Notes: generated from the letters alone by a model not told the origin. A stretch of 64,000 nucleotides of DNA from Portibacter marinus (GCF_021533195.1 NZ_JAJNKB010000001.1:930001-994000), one strand, 5' to 3'. Positions 1-9,442 are shown, numbered from the stretch's first letter. Made by a program: numbers and translations.

Positions 1-137
1 TGAAAAAAAGAAGAACTATCTAGTGTTGCAATGGGATCCTTATCTAATATATCAGTACAGGACACAATAATTAGAACAATTGCAAGTGCAAAATATTTGT
101 AAAGTAGTAGGTACTTGATTTTTCTATTTGATATCAT
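1..137 (-). CDS. SusD/RagB-family nutrient-binding lipoprotein, N-terminal part only
   Basis: The first 45 codons of a minus-strand gene run off the left edge of the window. The start ATG is at 135-137, only 3 bases after the stop codon of the susC-like gene (TAG at 141-143), so the two are co-transcribed. The visible residues are a basic start, a hydrophobic stretch (about residues 9-25) and a lipobox ending in Cys27 (LIIVSC), followed by TDILDKDPIATLD. A Cys-x-DxLD-x-x-P start just after the lipobox is typical of SusD/RagB proteins, the surface lipoproteins that sit over SusC channels and bind glycans or peptides. The family call rests on this N-terminus and on the position after susC; the substrate cannot be inferred. 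Confidence 0.8.
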   Translation of the reverse strand, partial: MISNRKIKYLLLYKYFALAIVLIIVSCTDILDKDPIATLDSSSFF

Positions 138-140
138 GGC

Positions 141-3100
141 CTAAAATTTTATTTGAAGTCCACCAATAAATGTTCTGGGGGCAGGAATGGTGCCCCAATC
201 TATCCCCACGGCAAGGTCTGAAGAGATACCAAGGCCTCTGGTATCATTGGCATTGGCCTGAATTTCAGGGTCAAGTCCTGGGTAAGAAGTGAATGTCAGC
301 GCATTTTGTGCAGTCACATAAATTCTGCAACTGTTCACAGTAGACCAATTCAATATTTCTTTCAGATTGTAACCAAGCGTTATATTTCTGAATCTAAAGT
401 AAGAGCCATCTTCTAGAAAACGGGTGGAAATTCTTCTATTACCATTCCTATCATCCAGACTTACTATTGGTATGTCCGTATTGCGATTTTCAGGTGTCCA
501 TCGATTTAGAATTTCTCGATAAGAATTAAAACCTCTGGCCTGAGTTTCATAGGCAAAATTTCCATATAGAAAGTAGATATCATTCCCTTGCACACCTTGT
601 ATCAGGGTTGATAAATCAAAACCTTTCCAATTTAACCCCAGGTTGACACCATAAGTAAAATCAGGGAAAGGATTGCCTACATGTTCCCGGTCTTTATCAT
701 CAATGACATTATCGTCATTAAGATCAGCAAATCTTACATCGCCCGGTCTGGTTGAATTTGATTGGAATGGGCTGTTTTCTATCTCTTCTTCAGATTGGAA
801 TAAGCCTTCCATTCTCCATAGATAGAAGGATCCCACTGAATGTCCAACTTCTGTTCTGGTTAATGCTCCATCTGAAAGTCCATATCCACCTAAAATAGGC
901 TCGCTATCCGCAAGGCTTATGACTTTATTGCGTACCATACTATAATTAGCCCCGATATTATATCCGACTTGACCTATCTTATCTTTCCATAATAAACCCA
1001 CTTCAAGACCTCGATTCTGAATTTTTGCCGCATTTACAAATGGTGGTCTGGTGTCACCACCAGCCTGAGGAAGAGGGACCCTGACCAATATATCGTTAGT
1101 GGTTTTGTCAAACACATCAATACTTCCTGATAACTTGTCTCTTAGGATAGATAAATCCAGACCAAAGTTCAATTGAGTGCTCACTTCCCATTTGATGTTC
1201 TGATTTCCAGCTTCTACTATAGATGCGCCTGTAACGACATTGTTGTTTCCAAAAACATACACACGATCTCCATTGCTTACCAGTGAACTAAACGGGTATA
1301 TACCAATTTCCTGATTGCCTAATTGTCCCCAGCTTCCCCTCAACTTTAAAGTGGAAATACTCCGAATGTTTTCAAAGAAGGGCTCGTTTGAAATGTTCCA
1401 TGCCGCAGAAACAGAAGGAAACAGTCCCCAGCGATTGTTTTCACCAAATCTTGAGGACCCGTCGTACCGCAATGTAGCGTTAATGACGTATCTGCTATCA
1501 AATGAATAACTAACCTGTCCAAAATATGAAAGTAAGGCCCATTCTGTTGCGATTCCTGAAGCTCCAATATTTTTCACTTCAAGCGGGTTGCTGGCACTAA
1601 TGTATCTGAACAAAGGATCTGTTCGTGAAAAATTGTTGGCAGATGCACCTAAGTAATCTGTTCGGTTTTGGATGGCCTCCATGCCTAATAAAGTGGAAAA
1701 TCTACTCCTTTGTATCTCTTTTTCAAAGATGGCTGTATTGTTCCATATGAGATTCCTGTTGGTAACTCTGCCTTCTGTAAGAGCAGTAGGCGAGTATATG
1801 GCAGCAGACAATCTTTCTACAAACAATTTTTCGTGTTCGAAGAGAAAATCCCCACCTAGCGTTGTTCTTAAGGTCAATGACGGAATCACGTCTAGTTCTG
1901 CATATACATTTCCAAAGACTCTGTATTTGCCAATGGTCCAATCAGTATGTTCATTGAAAGCAACCGGATTAGGATTTCCGTCGCCGTAGAGTACAGGGTC
2001 ATCTAATTCTGCTGTGGTGTTCAGTTGGGTTCCATCCGGATATTCAGGAGAGACTACCGGTGCTGCTATTAAAGCGTATCGAATTCCACTAGGCTGATTA
2101 CCCGGCCCAAATCCATCACCAGAGCTATTGATTACGTCCCTGAAGGTGTGAGAAAACGATAGGCTGTTTCCTACCCTAAACCAATCATTGTTGATTTCGC
2201 CATTAAATCGAACCTGATACTTTTCAAATCCCTGTCCTTGGTATATGCCATCTTGATCAAGATATTCTCCTGAAATATAAAATCTTCCGTTCTGCCCACC
2301 ACCACTTCCGCTTAAAGCATATCTCTGCATCATAGCGGGGTTAAAAACCAAATCCAACCAATCTGTATCTGGAAGATCATCTAAGATTGCGGGATCATAC
2401 GTGTCTATTTGATTTGCAGGATTTCTAAGAACATTGGCATTGTTAATGGCCTCATTACGAATGGTAAGATATTCTTCACTATTTAATAGCTCTGGAAGGC
2501 CAATGGGCTGTTGCAGTCCTGTATATGCTTCAAATTCAAAGGAGGATTCTCCTGCTTTCCCCCTGTTCGTAGTGATCAAAACAACTCCGTTAGCTGCTCT
2601 TGACCCGTATATGGCCGCAGCTGCTCCGTCTTTTAAAATTTCAATTGATTCAATGTCTGATGGCGAAAACATATTGATATTTCCAGTGGTAGGAACTCCA
2701 TCAATGACATAAAGCGGATCATTATTCCCAAAAGTTCCTGTTCCTCGGATCCTTACCTTGACATCATCTCCCGGTGCACCAGTAACTTGTGTGACCTGAA
2801 CACCGGGTGCCTGTCCCTGCATGGCCTGGTCTATTCCCACCACCACAAGATTTTCGATATCTCTTGTTTTAATAGAGGTAATGGCAGAGGATACATCACT
2901 TTTTATTTCCTTCTTGTAGCCGGTAATGACTACCTCCTCAATCACTTCTGAATCTTCAGATAGTGTGACATTGATTACTGTTTGACCGTTTACAGGAATA
3001 CTTTGCGTCACATACCCAATATAGCTGACTTCAAGAATGGGATTTTCCAAACCCTGTAATTCCAAAGAATAGCTGCCATCAATATCTGTGATGGTACCAA

Positions 3101-3248
3101 CATCTGATTGTTTAACGATCACATTAGCCCCAATGAGAGGTATGTCTTCTGAATCAGTAACGACTCCTGTGATTACTTGTCCCCAAGTCGATTGAGAAAT
3201 CACAAATAAGAAGAGGATAAAATAATATGGTCTAGTTAATGGCTTCAC
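141..3248 (-). CDS. SusC/RagA-family TonB-dependent outer membrane transporter
   Basis: A 1035-residue outer-membrane channel that would import oligosaccharides or peptides with energy from TonB, working with the SusD lipoprotein encoded next. Residues 1-23 are a signal peptide ending STWGQ. Residues 25-108 form the carboxypeptidase-regulatory-like domain that marks the SusC class (ITGVVTD, DIDGSYSL). The plug follows at about 115-225 and contains the SusC signature VRIRGTGTFGNNDPLYVIDG. The rest is a TonB-dependent beta-barrel that ends in a terminal Phe (GGLQIKF). The start is GTG at 3246-3248; no in-frame ATG lies before the signal peptide. A divergent AraC regulator begins 205 bp away and probably controls the pair. 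Substrate unknown. Confidence 0.95.
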   Translation of the reverse strand: MKPLTRPYYFILFLFVISQSTWGQVITGVVTDSEDIPLIGANVIVKQSDVGTITDIDGSYSLELQGLENPILEVSYIGYVTQSIPVNGQTVINVTLSEDSEVIEEVVITGYKKEIKSDVSSAITSIKTRDIENLVVVGIDQAMQGQAPGVQVTQVTGAPGDDVKVRIRGTGTFGNNDPLYVIDGVPTTGNINMFSPSDIESIEILKDGAAAAIYGSRAANGVVLITTNRGKAGESSFEFEAYTGLQQPIGLPELLNSEEYLTIRNEAINNANVLRNPANQIDTYDPAILDDLPDTDWLDLVFNPAMMQRYALSGSGGGQNGRFYISGEYLDQDGIYQGQGFEKYQVRFNGEINNDWFRVGNSLSFSHTFRDVINSSGDGFGPGNQPSGIRYALIAAPVVSPEYPDGTQLNTTAELDDPVLYGDGNPNPVAFNEHTDWTIGKYRVFGNVYAELDVIPSLTLRTTLGGDFLFEHEKLFVERLSAAIYSPTALTEGRVTNRNLIWNNTAIFEKEIQRSRFSTLLGMEAIQNRTDYLGASANNFSRTDPLFRYISASNPLEVKNIGASGIATEWALLSYFGQVSYSFDSRYVINATLRYDGSSRFGENNRWGLFPSVSAAWNISNEPFFENIRSISTLKLRGSWGQLGNQEIGIYPFSSLVSNGDRVYVFGNNNVVTGASIVEAGNQNIKWEVSTQLNFGLDLSILRDKLSGSIDVFDKTTNDILVRVPLPQAGGDTRPPFVNAAKIQNRGLEVGLLWKDKIGQVGYNIGANYSMVRNKVISLADSEPILGGYGLSDGALTRTEVGHSVGSFYLWRMEGLFQSEEEIENSPFQSNSTRPGDVRFADLNDDNVIDDKDREHVGNPFPDFTYGVNLGLNWKGFDLSTLIQGVQGNDIYFLYGNFAYETQARGFNSYREILNRWTPENRNTDIPIVSLDDRNGNRRISTRFLEDGSYFRFRNITLGYNLKEILNWSTVNSCRIYVTAQNALTFTSYPGLDPEIQANANDTRGLGISSDLAVGIDWGTIPAPRTFIGGLQIKF

Positions 3249-3303
3249 AGTAATAATTAATCAAAGTTTGCATAAAATTAAGTCTGAATAAGCATATTTT
3301 TTG

Positions 3304-3328
3304 ATACTATTCAGCATATTAATAGTAT
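3304..3328. promoter_or_regulatory. Inverted repeat, possible operator between susC and araC
   Basis: An 8-bp perfect inverted repeat, ATACTATT (3304-3311) and AATAGTAT (3321-3328), with a 9-base spacer, lies in the 205-bp AT-rich space between the divergent susC and araC genes. Spacing and position suit a regulator operator, but AraC proteins often bind direct repeats, so the link to the neighbouring regulator is inference. Confidence 0.35.
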
Positions 3329-3453
3329 TATTATGATAATTTTGTCTTTTAAAATGATTTAAATCTGCTTACAATAACACATCACCATCAATATTTTATC
3401 GAAATCTTCATTATTGGAATATTATGTCGAAAATCAATGATCTTTAAAAACTT

Positions 3454-4428
3454 ATGGAATTTTTCAGAGAAGTAACACCATTAAGAAATCAAGACCTATG
3501 CGTTGTATTGGATTCGGTGAACAATGGATTCGACTATCCCGTTCACAATCATCCTGAATACGAAATTAATCTAGTAATGGGGACCAGCGGAACCAGGATT
3601 GTAGGTGACAGTACTGAGCTCTACAAAGATCTTGATCTAGTATTAATAGGACCATATCTGCCTCACAAATGGGATGAAAGTGAGGAGGCGATTCATCAAA
3701 AAAGAAAATATCGAGTCATCACTGTTCAATTTGATATTCATCTCTTTTCGATGAGATTTTTTTCAAAAGAGTGCTTTTTTGAGATTCAAACACTTTTGGA
3801 AAATTCTAAACGAGGAATTCTTTTCGATGACAACACAGCTGAGAAAGCTGTACCTCTTATGATCAATCTTACACAGAGTCATGGATTTAAAAATGTTATG
3901 CATTTTCTAGAGCTGCTCAATTTACTTGCGGGCAGTAAAAATTTTACTTTACTGTCCACAGCACTCAATAGTCGGAAACAGGGTGTAACAGAAAACTACC
4001 GAATTCAAAAAGCTTATAATTACATTATGATGAATTATACCAGACCGGACTTTAAAATCAGCGAGATAGCCTCTTCTCTAAACATGAGTAATTCGGCATT
4101 CAGTCATTTTTTTAAGAAGCACGCCTTCCGGAGTTTTTCTAGCTTCCTTATCGATCTAAGATTGAGCGATGCTTGCAAAATGCTGCTTTCCAGTGATTTT
4201 ACCATGTCACAGATTAGTGTAAAAGCTGGTTTTAACAATATCTCCAACTTTAATCGATTATTCAAAAAGTATAAGGAGTGCACACCAAAAGCATTTAAAG
4301 CAAGATACATCGAGAATTCACGATTCGACTGGGAGGATCAAAAAACCCCATGGCAATTCATACCGGGTGATAAAAGGGATAGCATGATCATGCCACACGA
4401 TTATTCTACTCGTTTGACACATATTTAA
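3454..4428 (+). CDS. AraC-family transcriptional regulator with N-terminal cupin
   Basis: A 324-residue cytoplasmic DNA-binding regulator. The N-terminal half (about 20-95) looks like an AraC-type cupin ligand domain: HNHPEYEINLVMG, then GPYLPHKW, which supplies the His residues usual in this fold. The C-terminal part (about 185-285) is the double helix-turn-helix AraC domain, with ISEIASSLNMSNSAFSHFFK in the first and MSQISVKAGFNNISNFNRLF in the second. It is transcribed divergently from the susC/susD pair, which suggests it controls those genes in response to a sugar or similar ligand. Its stop lies 4 bases from the end of the convergent ATP-grasp gene. Confidence 0.92.
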   Translation: MEFFREVTPLRNQDLCVVLDSVNNGFDYPVHNHPEYEINLVMGTSGTRIVGDSTELYKDLDLVLIGPYLPHKWDESEEAIHQKRKYRVITVQFDIHLFSMRFFSKECFFEIQTLLENSKRGILFDDNTAEKAVPLMINLTQSHGFKNVMHFLELLNLLAGSKNFTLLSTALNSRKQGVTENYRIQKAYNYIMMNYTRPDFKISEIASSLNMSNSAFSHFFKKHAFRSFSSFLIDLRLSDACKMLLSSDFTMSQISVKAGFNNISNFNRLFKKYKECTPKAFKARYIENSRFDWEDQKTPWQFIPGDKRDSMIMPHDYSTRLTHI

Positions 4429-4432
4429 ATCA

Positions 4433-5617
4433 CTACTCTAATTTGTCTGGAACTTTAGCACTCGCATGGTAACCCCGAGCGATCCTTTCAGTGTATTCAT
4501 CCAAAAGTGTTCTAACTCTTTGTTCGGAGTCGTGTTGGACAATGAATCCGATATGCCATCTTTTGTTCATTCTCCACTTAATTTCTGGATCATTAAATGC
4601 TGATGTATCGGGGTACTCATATCTACTAAGTGAAACGACAATTCCCGCTACGCCTTGATGATGCTTTGGCACATCGTATGTTTTACCTTTTAAGGCAGCA
4701 GTTTCTATTCGGGCCCATTCACCCCATAAATTAATACCACTTGCAATTTCTATCATTTCGGCAATATTGGCACCACCTACCCTACTGGATGTTTCCAGAA
4801 AGTAGAGCTCTCCTGTAGATTTTGACTTTATGAACTCTGTATGAGAAGCACCATGTTTCAATCCAAATGCCTTCATAATTTTAGCATTCATCTGAAGAAA
4901 ATCTTTCTCTTCCTCGCTGCCTGACTGAAGCGTCATCGATCTAAAGATACCTCCTGAATGAGCTACTTCATACGGCGTGTCCAGATATTTGCTTACTCGC
5001 GCAAATACCACTTTATTATCGAAATTAAGACTATCTACATGATAAACGTCTCCGGGTGCAAAATGCTCCAAAACAAATAAGTGCCGCTCATCCCCTAGAT
5101 TATGAAGCACTTGCCAAAGCTCTTCTTTAGAATGAATTTTCTTAATCCCGGCAGCTGATGCCTCGCTTCGTGGCTTAATCAACCATGGTCCTTCGACTCG
5201 GTCAATGAAGTGATTTACCTCTTCATCGTTAAATAGTGCTGTAAATTCCGGGACCTTGATACCTTTGGATTTGGCCTCCTTTCTCATGGCCAATTTATCT
5301 CTAAAAAGTCTGCCGGTCGTATCTCCCATCCCGGGCATTCGAAAATCTTCTCTTAATAAGGCTACCCTTTCTACATCAAAATCATCAAGCGCAACAAACC
5401 TATCGAATTTGATAGATCTGAATGTGTAGGCAATCCCTTTAACAACATGAGCATGATTCCATTCTTCAATATAAAATACCTCATCTATGGATTCCCAGGG
5501 CCACGCTTCATTTTCCAGTTTCTTCCTGGTAAGCAGATAAACGTTGTTGCCCTCCCGCTTACAATATCTGAAAAAATCCTGTCCCTTAAAGTAGGTGCAA
5601 ATGCAGAGAAAATTCAT
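4433..5617 (-). CDS. ATP-grasp domain ligase
   Basis: A 394-residue soluble protein of the ATP-grasp superfamily, whose members join a carboxylate to an amine or thiol through an acylphosphate. Residues 1-100 form a pre-ATP-grasp alpha/beta domain (MNFLCICTYFKGQDFF). The ATP-grasp core follows: GPWLIKPRSEASAAGI carries the ATP-binding Lys, and ELYFLETSSRVGGANIAEM is the metal-binding Glu/Asn strand. It resembles peptide or carboxylate ligases more than biotin carboxylase. The start overlaps the stop of the M17 aminopeptidase gene by 4 bp (ATGA), so it is the last gene of the esterase-aminopeptidase-ligase operon. The substrate is unknown; the company of hydrolases suggests a small peptide- or ester-like product. 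Confidence 0.85.
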   Translation of the reverse strand: MNFLCICTYFKGQDFFRYCKREGNNVYLLTRKKLENEAWPWESIDEVFYIEEWNHAHVVKGIAYTFRSIKFDRFVALDDFDVERVALLREDFRMPGMGDTTGRLFRDKLAMRKEAKSKGIKVPEFTALFNDEEVNHFIDRVEGPWLIKPRSEASAAGIKKIHSKEELWQVLHNLGDERHLFVLEHFAPGDVYHVDSLNFDNKVVFARVSKYLDTPYEVAHSGGIFRSMTLQSGSEEEKDFLQMNAKIMKAFGLKHGASHTEFIKSKSTGELYFLETSSRVGGANIAEMIEIASGINLWGEWARIETAALKGKTYDVPKHHQGVAGIVVSLSRYEYPDTSAFNDPEIKWRMNKRWHIGFIVQHDSEQRVRTLLDEYTERIARGYHASAKVPDKLE

Positions 5618-7005
5618 GATTGCAATGTTTTAATAAATTCAACGGCTAATCTGACACCATAGCCAGAAGCACTTTTCATCTTGGCATATTCGTTGGATCC
5701 AAAAGCCACGCCTGCTATGTCCAAATGAACCCATCCCGGATGTTCCTCCGTAAAATACTCCAGGAATTTGGCTGCAATACTGGCACCGGCGACCGGCTTT
5801 TCACTTAAATTCTTGACATCTGCAACGTCTGAATGTAATTCCTCTTCCATTTCTTCATACATGGGTAAGCGCCAAACCCGTTCATAAATACTCTCCCCTA
5901 TATTGGTGAGTCGTAGCGCTAGTGCTTCACTATTGGTAAACATTGCTGCTGCAGAATAGCCCAGTGTTCTCACAGCACTACCCGTCAAGGTTGCCATATC
6001 TAATAATACTTCCGGCTTAAGCTTTTTAGCTGCATAATTAAGTCCGTCCGCTAATGCCAACCTACCTTCAGCGTCGGTGTTGATAATTTCTATTGTTTTT
6101 CCCGAATAAGATTTGATGACATCTCCAGGAAGATAACTTCGCCCATCCACCGCATTTTCGGCAGAACCTACCAGACCAACAACATTGACTTGCAGGCCTA
6201 GTCTAGCAGTGAGCTCTACAGCTCCGAGGACTGCCGCAGCTCCTCCCATATCACTCTTCATATAATGAAGATTGGTTGATCCTTTGATCGAAATGCCACC
6301 AGTATCGAAAGTGATACCCTTGCCCACCAATACAATATCTATATCTGCATCAGGCTTCGGCAAATAACTGCACTTGATCAATCTGGATTCGTGTTGAGAA
6401 CCTCTACCCACAGCTAGAATGGCCTCAAATCCATCTTTTTTCAATGCCTTGTCGTCCCAAAGCTTACATTGATATTCATATTTATTAGCGGACGCTTCTG
6501 CCCATTGACCTAAATAGGCAGGGGTCTTAACATTTGGAGGTGCATCCACAAGGGCCTTGATTGAATTGATGGTCTCCCCGGTCGCCTTCCCTTCCTCTAC
6601 AGCAGCTTTAGTAGATTTCTGAGCTAGAAAAATAAAATCAAACTTAATTTTATCTTCTTTCTTCGTTTTTTGCTGGCCAATTTTATACATGGCCATTTCC
6701 ATTCCTATAGCCGCCGCCATAATCTCCTTATCTTCTAATTTAGAGCAATCAATCTGGACATCTCCTTTCCACTTATCCTTTTCTTTAAATACCAATTTTC
6801 GAAAAACCTCTTGTAATCTATTGGTATGCTTATCTTCACCAAGTCCCAAGAGGTAGATACGGGAACCCTCATTGCTATATAGGAGTTGATAACTTCCAAA
6901 TTCACCGTCAAAATCTGCTATTTTCTCGCTTTGCAACTCAGATTTTCTGAAGGGAATAATGATATCCTTGGAATGATCGACCTTTTCTTTTACTTTATAC
7001 TTCAT
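5614..7005 (-). CDS. Leucyl aminopeptidase family protein (peptidase M17)
   Basis: A 463-residue cytosolic metallo-aminopeptidase of family M17, which removes N-terminal residues from peptides with two metal ions. The diagnostic NTDAEGRLALADGL signature is present, as is the metal/active-site segment GKGITFDTGGISIKG followed by MKSDMGGAAA. The N-terminal 150 residues are a divergent macro-like domain that in this family aids hexamer formation. The length is near the family norm (about 460-500). It lies between the esterase gene (3-base gap upstream) and the ATP-grasp gene (4-bp overlap downstream), so translation is probably coupled. Its role could be general peptide turnover or processing of the product of the neighbouring ligase. 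Confidence 0.95.
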   Translation of the reverse strand: MKYKVKEKVDHSKDIIIPFRKSELQSEKIADFDGEFGSYQLLYSNEGSRIYLLGLGEDKHTNRLQEVFRKLVFKEKDKWKGDVQIDCSKLEDKEIMAAAIGMEMAMYKIGQQKTKKEDKIKFDFIFLAQKSTKAAVEEGKATGETINSIKALVDAPPNVKTPAYLGQWAEASANKYEYQCKLWDDKALKKDGFEAILAVGRGSQHESRLIKCSYLPKPDADIDIVLVGKGITFDTGGISIKGSTNLHYMKSDMGGAAAVLGAVELTARLGLQVNVVGLVGSAENAVDGRSYLPGDVIKSYSGKTIEIINTDAEGRLALADGLNYAAKKLKPEVLLDMATLTGSAVRTLGYSAAAMFTNSEALALRLTNIGESIYERVWRLPMYEEMEEELHSDVADVKNLSEKPVAGASIAAKFLEYFTEEHPGWVHLDIAGVAFGSNEYAKMKSASGYGVRLAVEFIKTLQS

Positions 7006-7008
7006 TTT

Positions 7009-7776
7009 CTATTTATCGTAAAATAACCATTTAAGGGCTTTGGGAAATTCCTGTGCCCAATATATTTCTGAGTGTTGACCAGCCATGTTGATTTCGACCT
7101 CCATATCGAAATAGGCATCATCCTCTATCTTCTCCCTGAAAATTGTTTCCAGTCTTCTTACATTAGCCAAATGAGTCTTGGACTCCTGTCCCCCAGAATA
7201 AAAATAAATTTTAGTATCCGGTAATGGCGCAAAATTCCTTGCTTTTCTGTAGATTTTGTTCGCAATCCACAAACTCGGAGAGAAAATCATCATTTTTCCA
7301 AAAATCGCAGGATAAGCCAGACCACCATACAGGCTGATCAGACCACCCATTGAACTTCCGCCTATTCCCACATCTGCGTAGTCGGTTAAAACCCTATATT
7401 TTTCTTTAACATAGGGAATCAACTTTTTACGCATGAAATCAATGTAAGACTTTCCTTGTCCTTTACCATATCGCGCATGTCTATAGGGTAAATATTCTTT
7501 GATCCTCTTATCATCGCCATGGTCTACTGCGATAATCACTATGTCTTTATATCCTTCTTCCGCAAGTTTAGCCAATGATTTGTCAATAGCCCAGTCCCCA
7601 AACGGTGCGTTGGGGTTGAAGAGGTTTTGTCCATCTTGCAAGTACAACACAGGATAGTAGTGTTTCGATTCATAGTAATCATAAGGAAGAAGTGCAGATA
7701 TCTTCCTCGTGGTGTTGAACTCAGCAATATAATATGCTTCTTCTATGACCTCTATAATAGGACTGTATGTACTCAA
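7009..7776 (-). CDS. Alpha/beta-hydrolase esterase, enterochelin-esterase/esterase D-like
   Basis: A 255-residue alpha/beta-hydrolase of the putative-esterase type (Fes, esterase D, acyltransferase antigen 85 fold). LYLQDGQNLFNP is the conserved early strand, GIGGSSMGGLISLYGG holds the nucleophile Ser, and GQHSEIYWAQEFPKAL near the end supplies the catalytic His. No signal peptide is visible, so it is probably cytoplasmic. The start is TTG at 7774-7776, preceded by a good AAAGGA ribosome-binding sequence; the next in-frame ATG would remove part of the core. A TAnnTTTG box lies just upstream. It is the first gene of a three-gene operon with the M17 peptidase and the ATP-grasp ligase. Confidence 0.9.
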   Translation of the reverse strand: MSTYSPIIEVIEEAYYIAEFNTTRKISALLPYDYYESKHYYPVLYLQDGQNLFNPNAPFGDWAIDKSLAKLAEEGYKDIVIIAVDHGDDKRIKEYLPYRHARYGKGQGKSYIDFMRKKLIPYVKEKYRVLTDYADVGIGGSSMGGLISLYGGLAYPAIFGKMMIFSPSLWIANKIYRKARNFAPLPDTKIYFYSGGQESKTHLANVRRLETIFREKIEDDAYFDMEVEINMAGQHSEIYWAQEFPKALKWLFYDK

Positions 7777-7790
7777 ATCCTTTTTTGCGG

Positions 7791-7798
7791 CAAACTTA
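7791..7798 (-). promoter_or_regulatory. Candidate -7 box (TAAGTTTG) of the esterase operon
   Basis: Read on the minus strand, TAAGTTTG matches the Bacteroidota TAnnTTTG -7 element and ends 14 bases before the TTG start, which would give a leader of roughly ten bases. No clear -33 TTG is seen at the usual spacing. Confidence 0.4.
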
Positions 7799-7890
7799 AA
7801 TAAATAAATTGACGCTTTTGAGGATTAAAACGTCTACTGAATATTTAAAATTTAAAGCTTATTATTGTTTAGAACAAAAATGAAAGAAAA

Positions 7891-9348
7891 TTGAAAACAC
7901 TAAATCGGGAATCGTCTAATCTAAACAGAGTATACCCTGAGAGAGTGCTTCAATTCGGAGGTGGAAATTTTCTCAGAGGCTTTGTTGATTGGATCATCGA
8001 CAAATACAACAGACAGTCTAATGATGAGAAGATGGGTGTCCTAGTGGCAAAAGTTCAAAAACAAGGCAGTTATCAAGATTGGAAAAATCAGGATGGCTTA
8101 TTCCATTTATTTACAAAAGGATACATCAATGGACGGACCGTTGACGAAAAGACACTGGTTACTTGCGTTTCCCGAATTTTGGAAGTTCATCAAGAATATG
8201 AAGCATTTCTGTGTTCTTCTCAGCAATCAGCATTAAATATTGTGGTGTCCAATGCTACAGAAGCTGGACTTGAGTTCGATCCCAATGATTCAGAAAATGA
8301 TGTGCCCTTTACATTTCCGGGACAATTGTGTCGATGGTTAGAGGCGAGATGGATGTATTTTGGCTCGGATCGAGCCGGAAAATGTATCATTCTCCCTTGC
8401 GAACTTGTAAAAGAAAATGGGGAAATTTTAAAGAATACTGTTTTGCGCTATGCTAAAAAATTTGGTATTAAACCAGGCTTTAAAAATTGGCTGAATACTC
8501 ATTGTACGTTTTGTAATACCTTGGTAGACAGAATTGTACCCGGGATCTCAAAAAGTGAATTCCCTATCTATCAGGAAAGAAGTGGCTACTGCGACTTATG
8601 GATGACAAAGGCTGAACCTTATCACTTATGGGTCGTAGAGACAGATTATGATCTTAGTGCCCAATTACCCCTTGATAGAATTGGACTTAATGTTATCTAT
8701 ACGAAGGACCTTACACCCTATAGAGAGCGAAAGGTCAAGATCTTAAATGGCGCACATACGGCTATGGTACCCATCGGATTGTGCTTGGAAATTCCTTTAG
8801 TAAAAGAAGTAGTTGATCATGAAGATCTGGGACCATTCATAGAAAAGATGGTCTTTGAGGAGATCATTCCTTGTTTGAACCTCGACCAAGACAAAAGCAA
8901 GAAGTATGCTGAAGAGGTGTTTGATCGTTTCAGAAATCCCTATTTAGATCATTATTTACGTGATATCGCATTGTATTCTATCTCTAAGTTTAATCATAGA
9001 CTGAAACCATCCATCAAAGCATTTACAGAAAAATATCATCGTCTTCCCAAACGGTGCATTCTTGCATTTGCATGTTTATTGATCTTTTACAAAGGTAGAC
9101 TTAAAGACATCGTCTTCGAAACCAATGATAAGGCAGATCAGGAAGAGGCTATGACACAACACTGGATCAAAATGGGAAACAGTGGCGTTATTTCACCTAT
9201 CACCTTGCAAGCTTTACTTTCTGACGGACTATTGTGGGAAGAGGACCTCACTATAATTACTGGATTCACAGATCTGGTGAGCGAGTATCTTTCCGCCATA
9301 CTTAACGGTAAATTAAGTTTACTCATACAGGAGTTGAATGATGACTAA
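7891..9348 (+). CDS. uxaB: Tagaturonate reductase (altronate oxidoreductase)
   Basis: A 485-residue NAD-dependent enzyme of the mannitol dehydrogenase long-chain family that interconverts D-tagaturonate and D-altronate in galacturonate breakdown. The Rossmann-like cofactor segment VLQFGGGNFLRGF is at about residues 19-31 and is close to that of UxaB. The catalytic motif of the family, Lys-x4-Asn-x2-His, is seen in KVKILNGAHTAM. The start is TTG at 7891: an ATG at 7880 is out of frame and stops after four codons, and the first in-frame ATG lies beyond the cofactor motif. No other galacturonate gene (uxaA, uxaC) is nearby, so the pathway is presumably encoded elsewhere. The gene stands alone between divergent and convergent neighbours. 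Confidence 0.9.
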   Translation: MKTLNRESSNLNRVYPERVLQFGGGNFLRGFVDWIIDKYNRQSNDEKMGVLVAKVQKQGSYQDWKNQDGLFHLFTKGYINGRTVDEKTLVTCVSRILEVHQEYEAFLCSSQQSALNIVVSNATEAGLEFDPNDSENDVPFTFPGQLCRWLEARWMYFGSDRAGKCIILPCELVKENGEILKNTVLRYAKKFGIKPGFKNWLNTHCTFCNTLVDRIVPGISKSEFPIYQERSGYCDLWMTKAEPYHLWVVETDYDLSAQLPLDRIGLNVIYTKDLTPYRERKVKILNGAHTAMVPIGLCLEIPLVKEVVDHEDLGPFIEKMVFEEIIPCLNLDQDKSKKYAEEVFDRFRNPYLDHYLRDIALYSISKFNHRLKPSIKAFTEKYHRLPKRCILAFACLLIFYKGRLKDIVFETNDKADQEEAMTQHWIKMGNSGVISPITLQALLSDGLLWEEDLTIITGFTDLVSEYLSAILNGKLSLLIQELNDD

Positions 9349-9383
9349 TGTGGATTTACCATATCATTAATCTTGTTGAAACA

Positions 9384-9420
9384 CAAAAAAAAGAGGTCAG
9401 CCTACTTGAGACTGCCTCTT
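9384..9420 (-). terminator. Rho-independent terminator of the fasciclin gene
   Basis: On the minus strand AAGAGGCAG pairs with CTG-A-CCTCTT (one bulged base, 11-base loop) and is followed by a run of eight or nine T. It begins 22 bases after the fasciclin stop codon. The plus strand lacks a T run after the stem, so it acts for the minus-strand gene. Confidence 0.8.
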
Positions 9421-9442
9421 CACAATTTAAAATGAAAACTTT

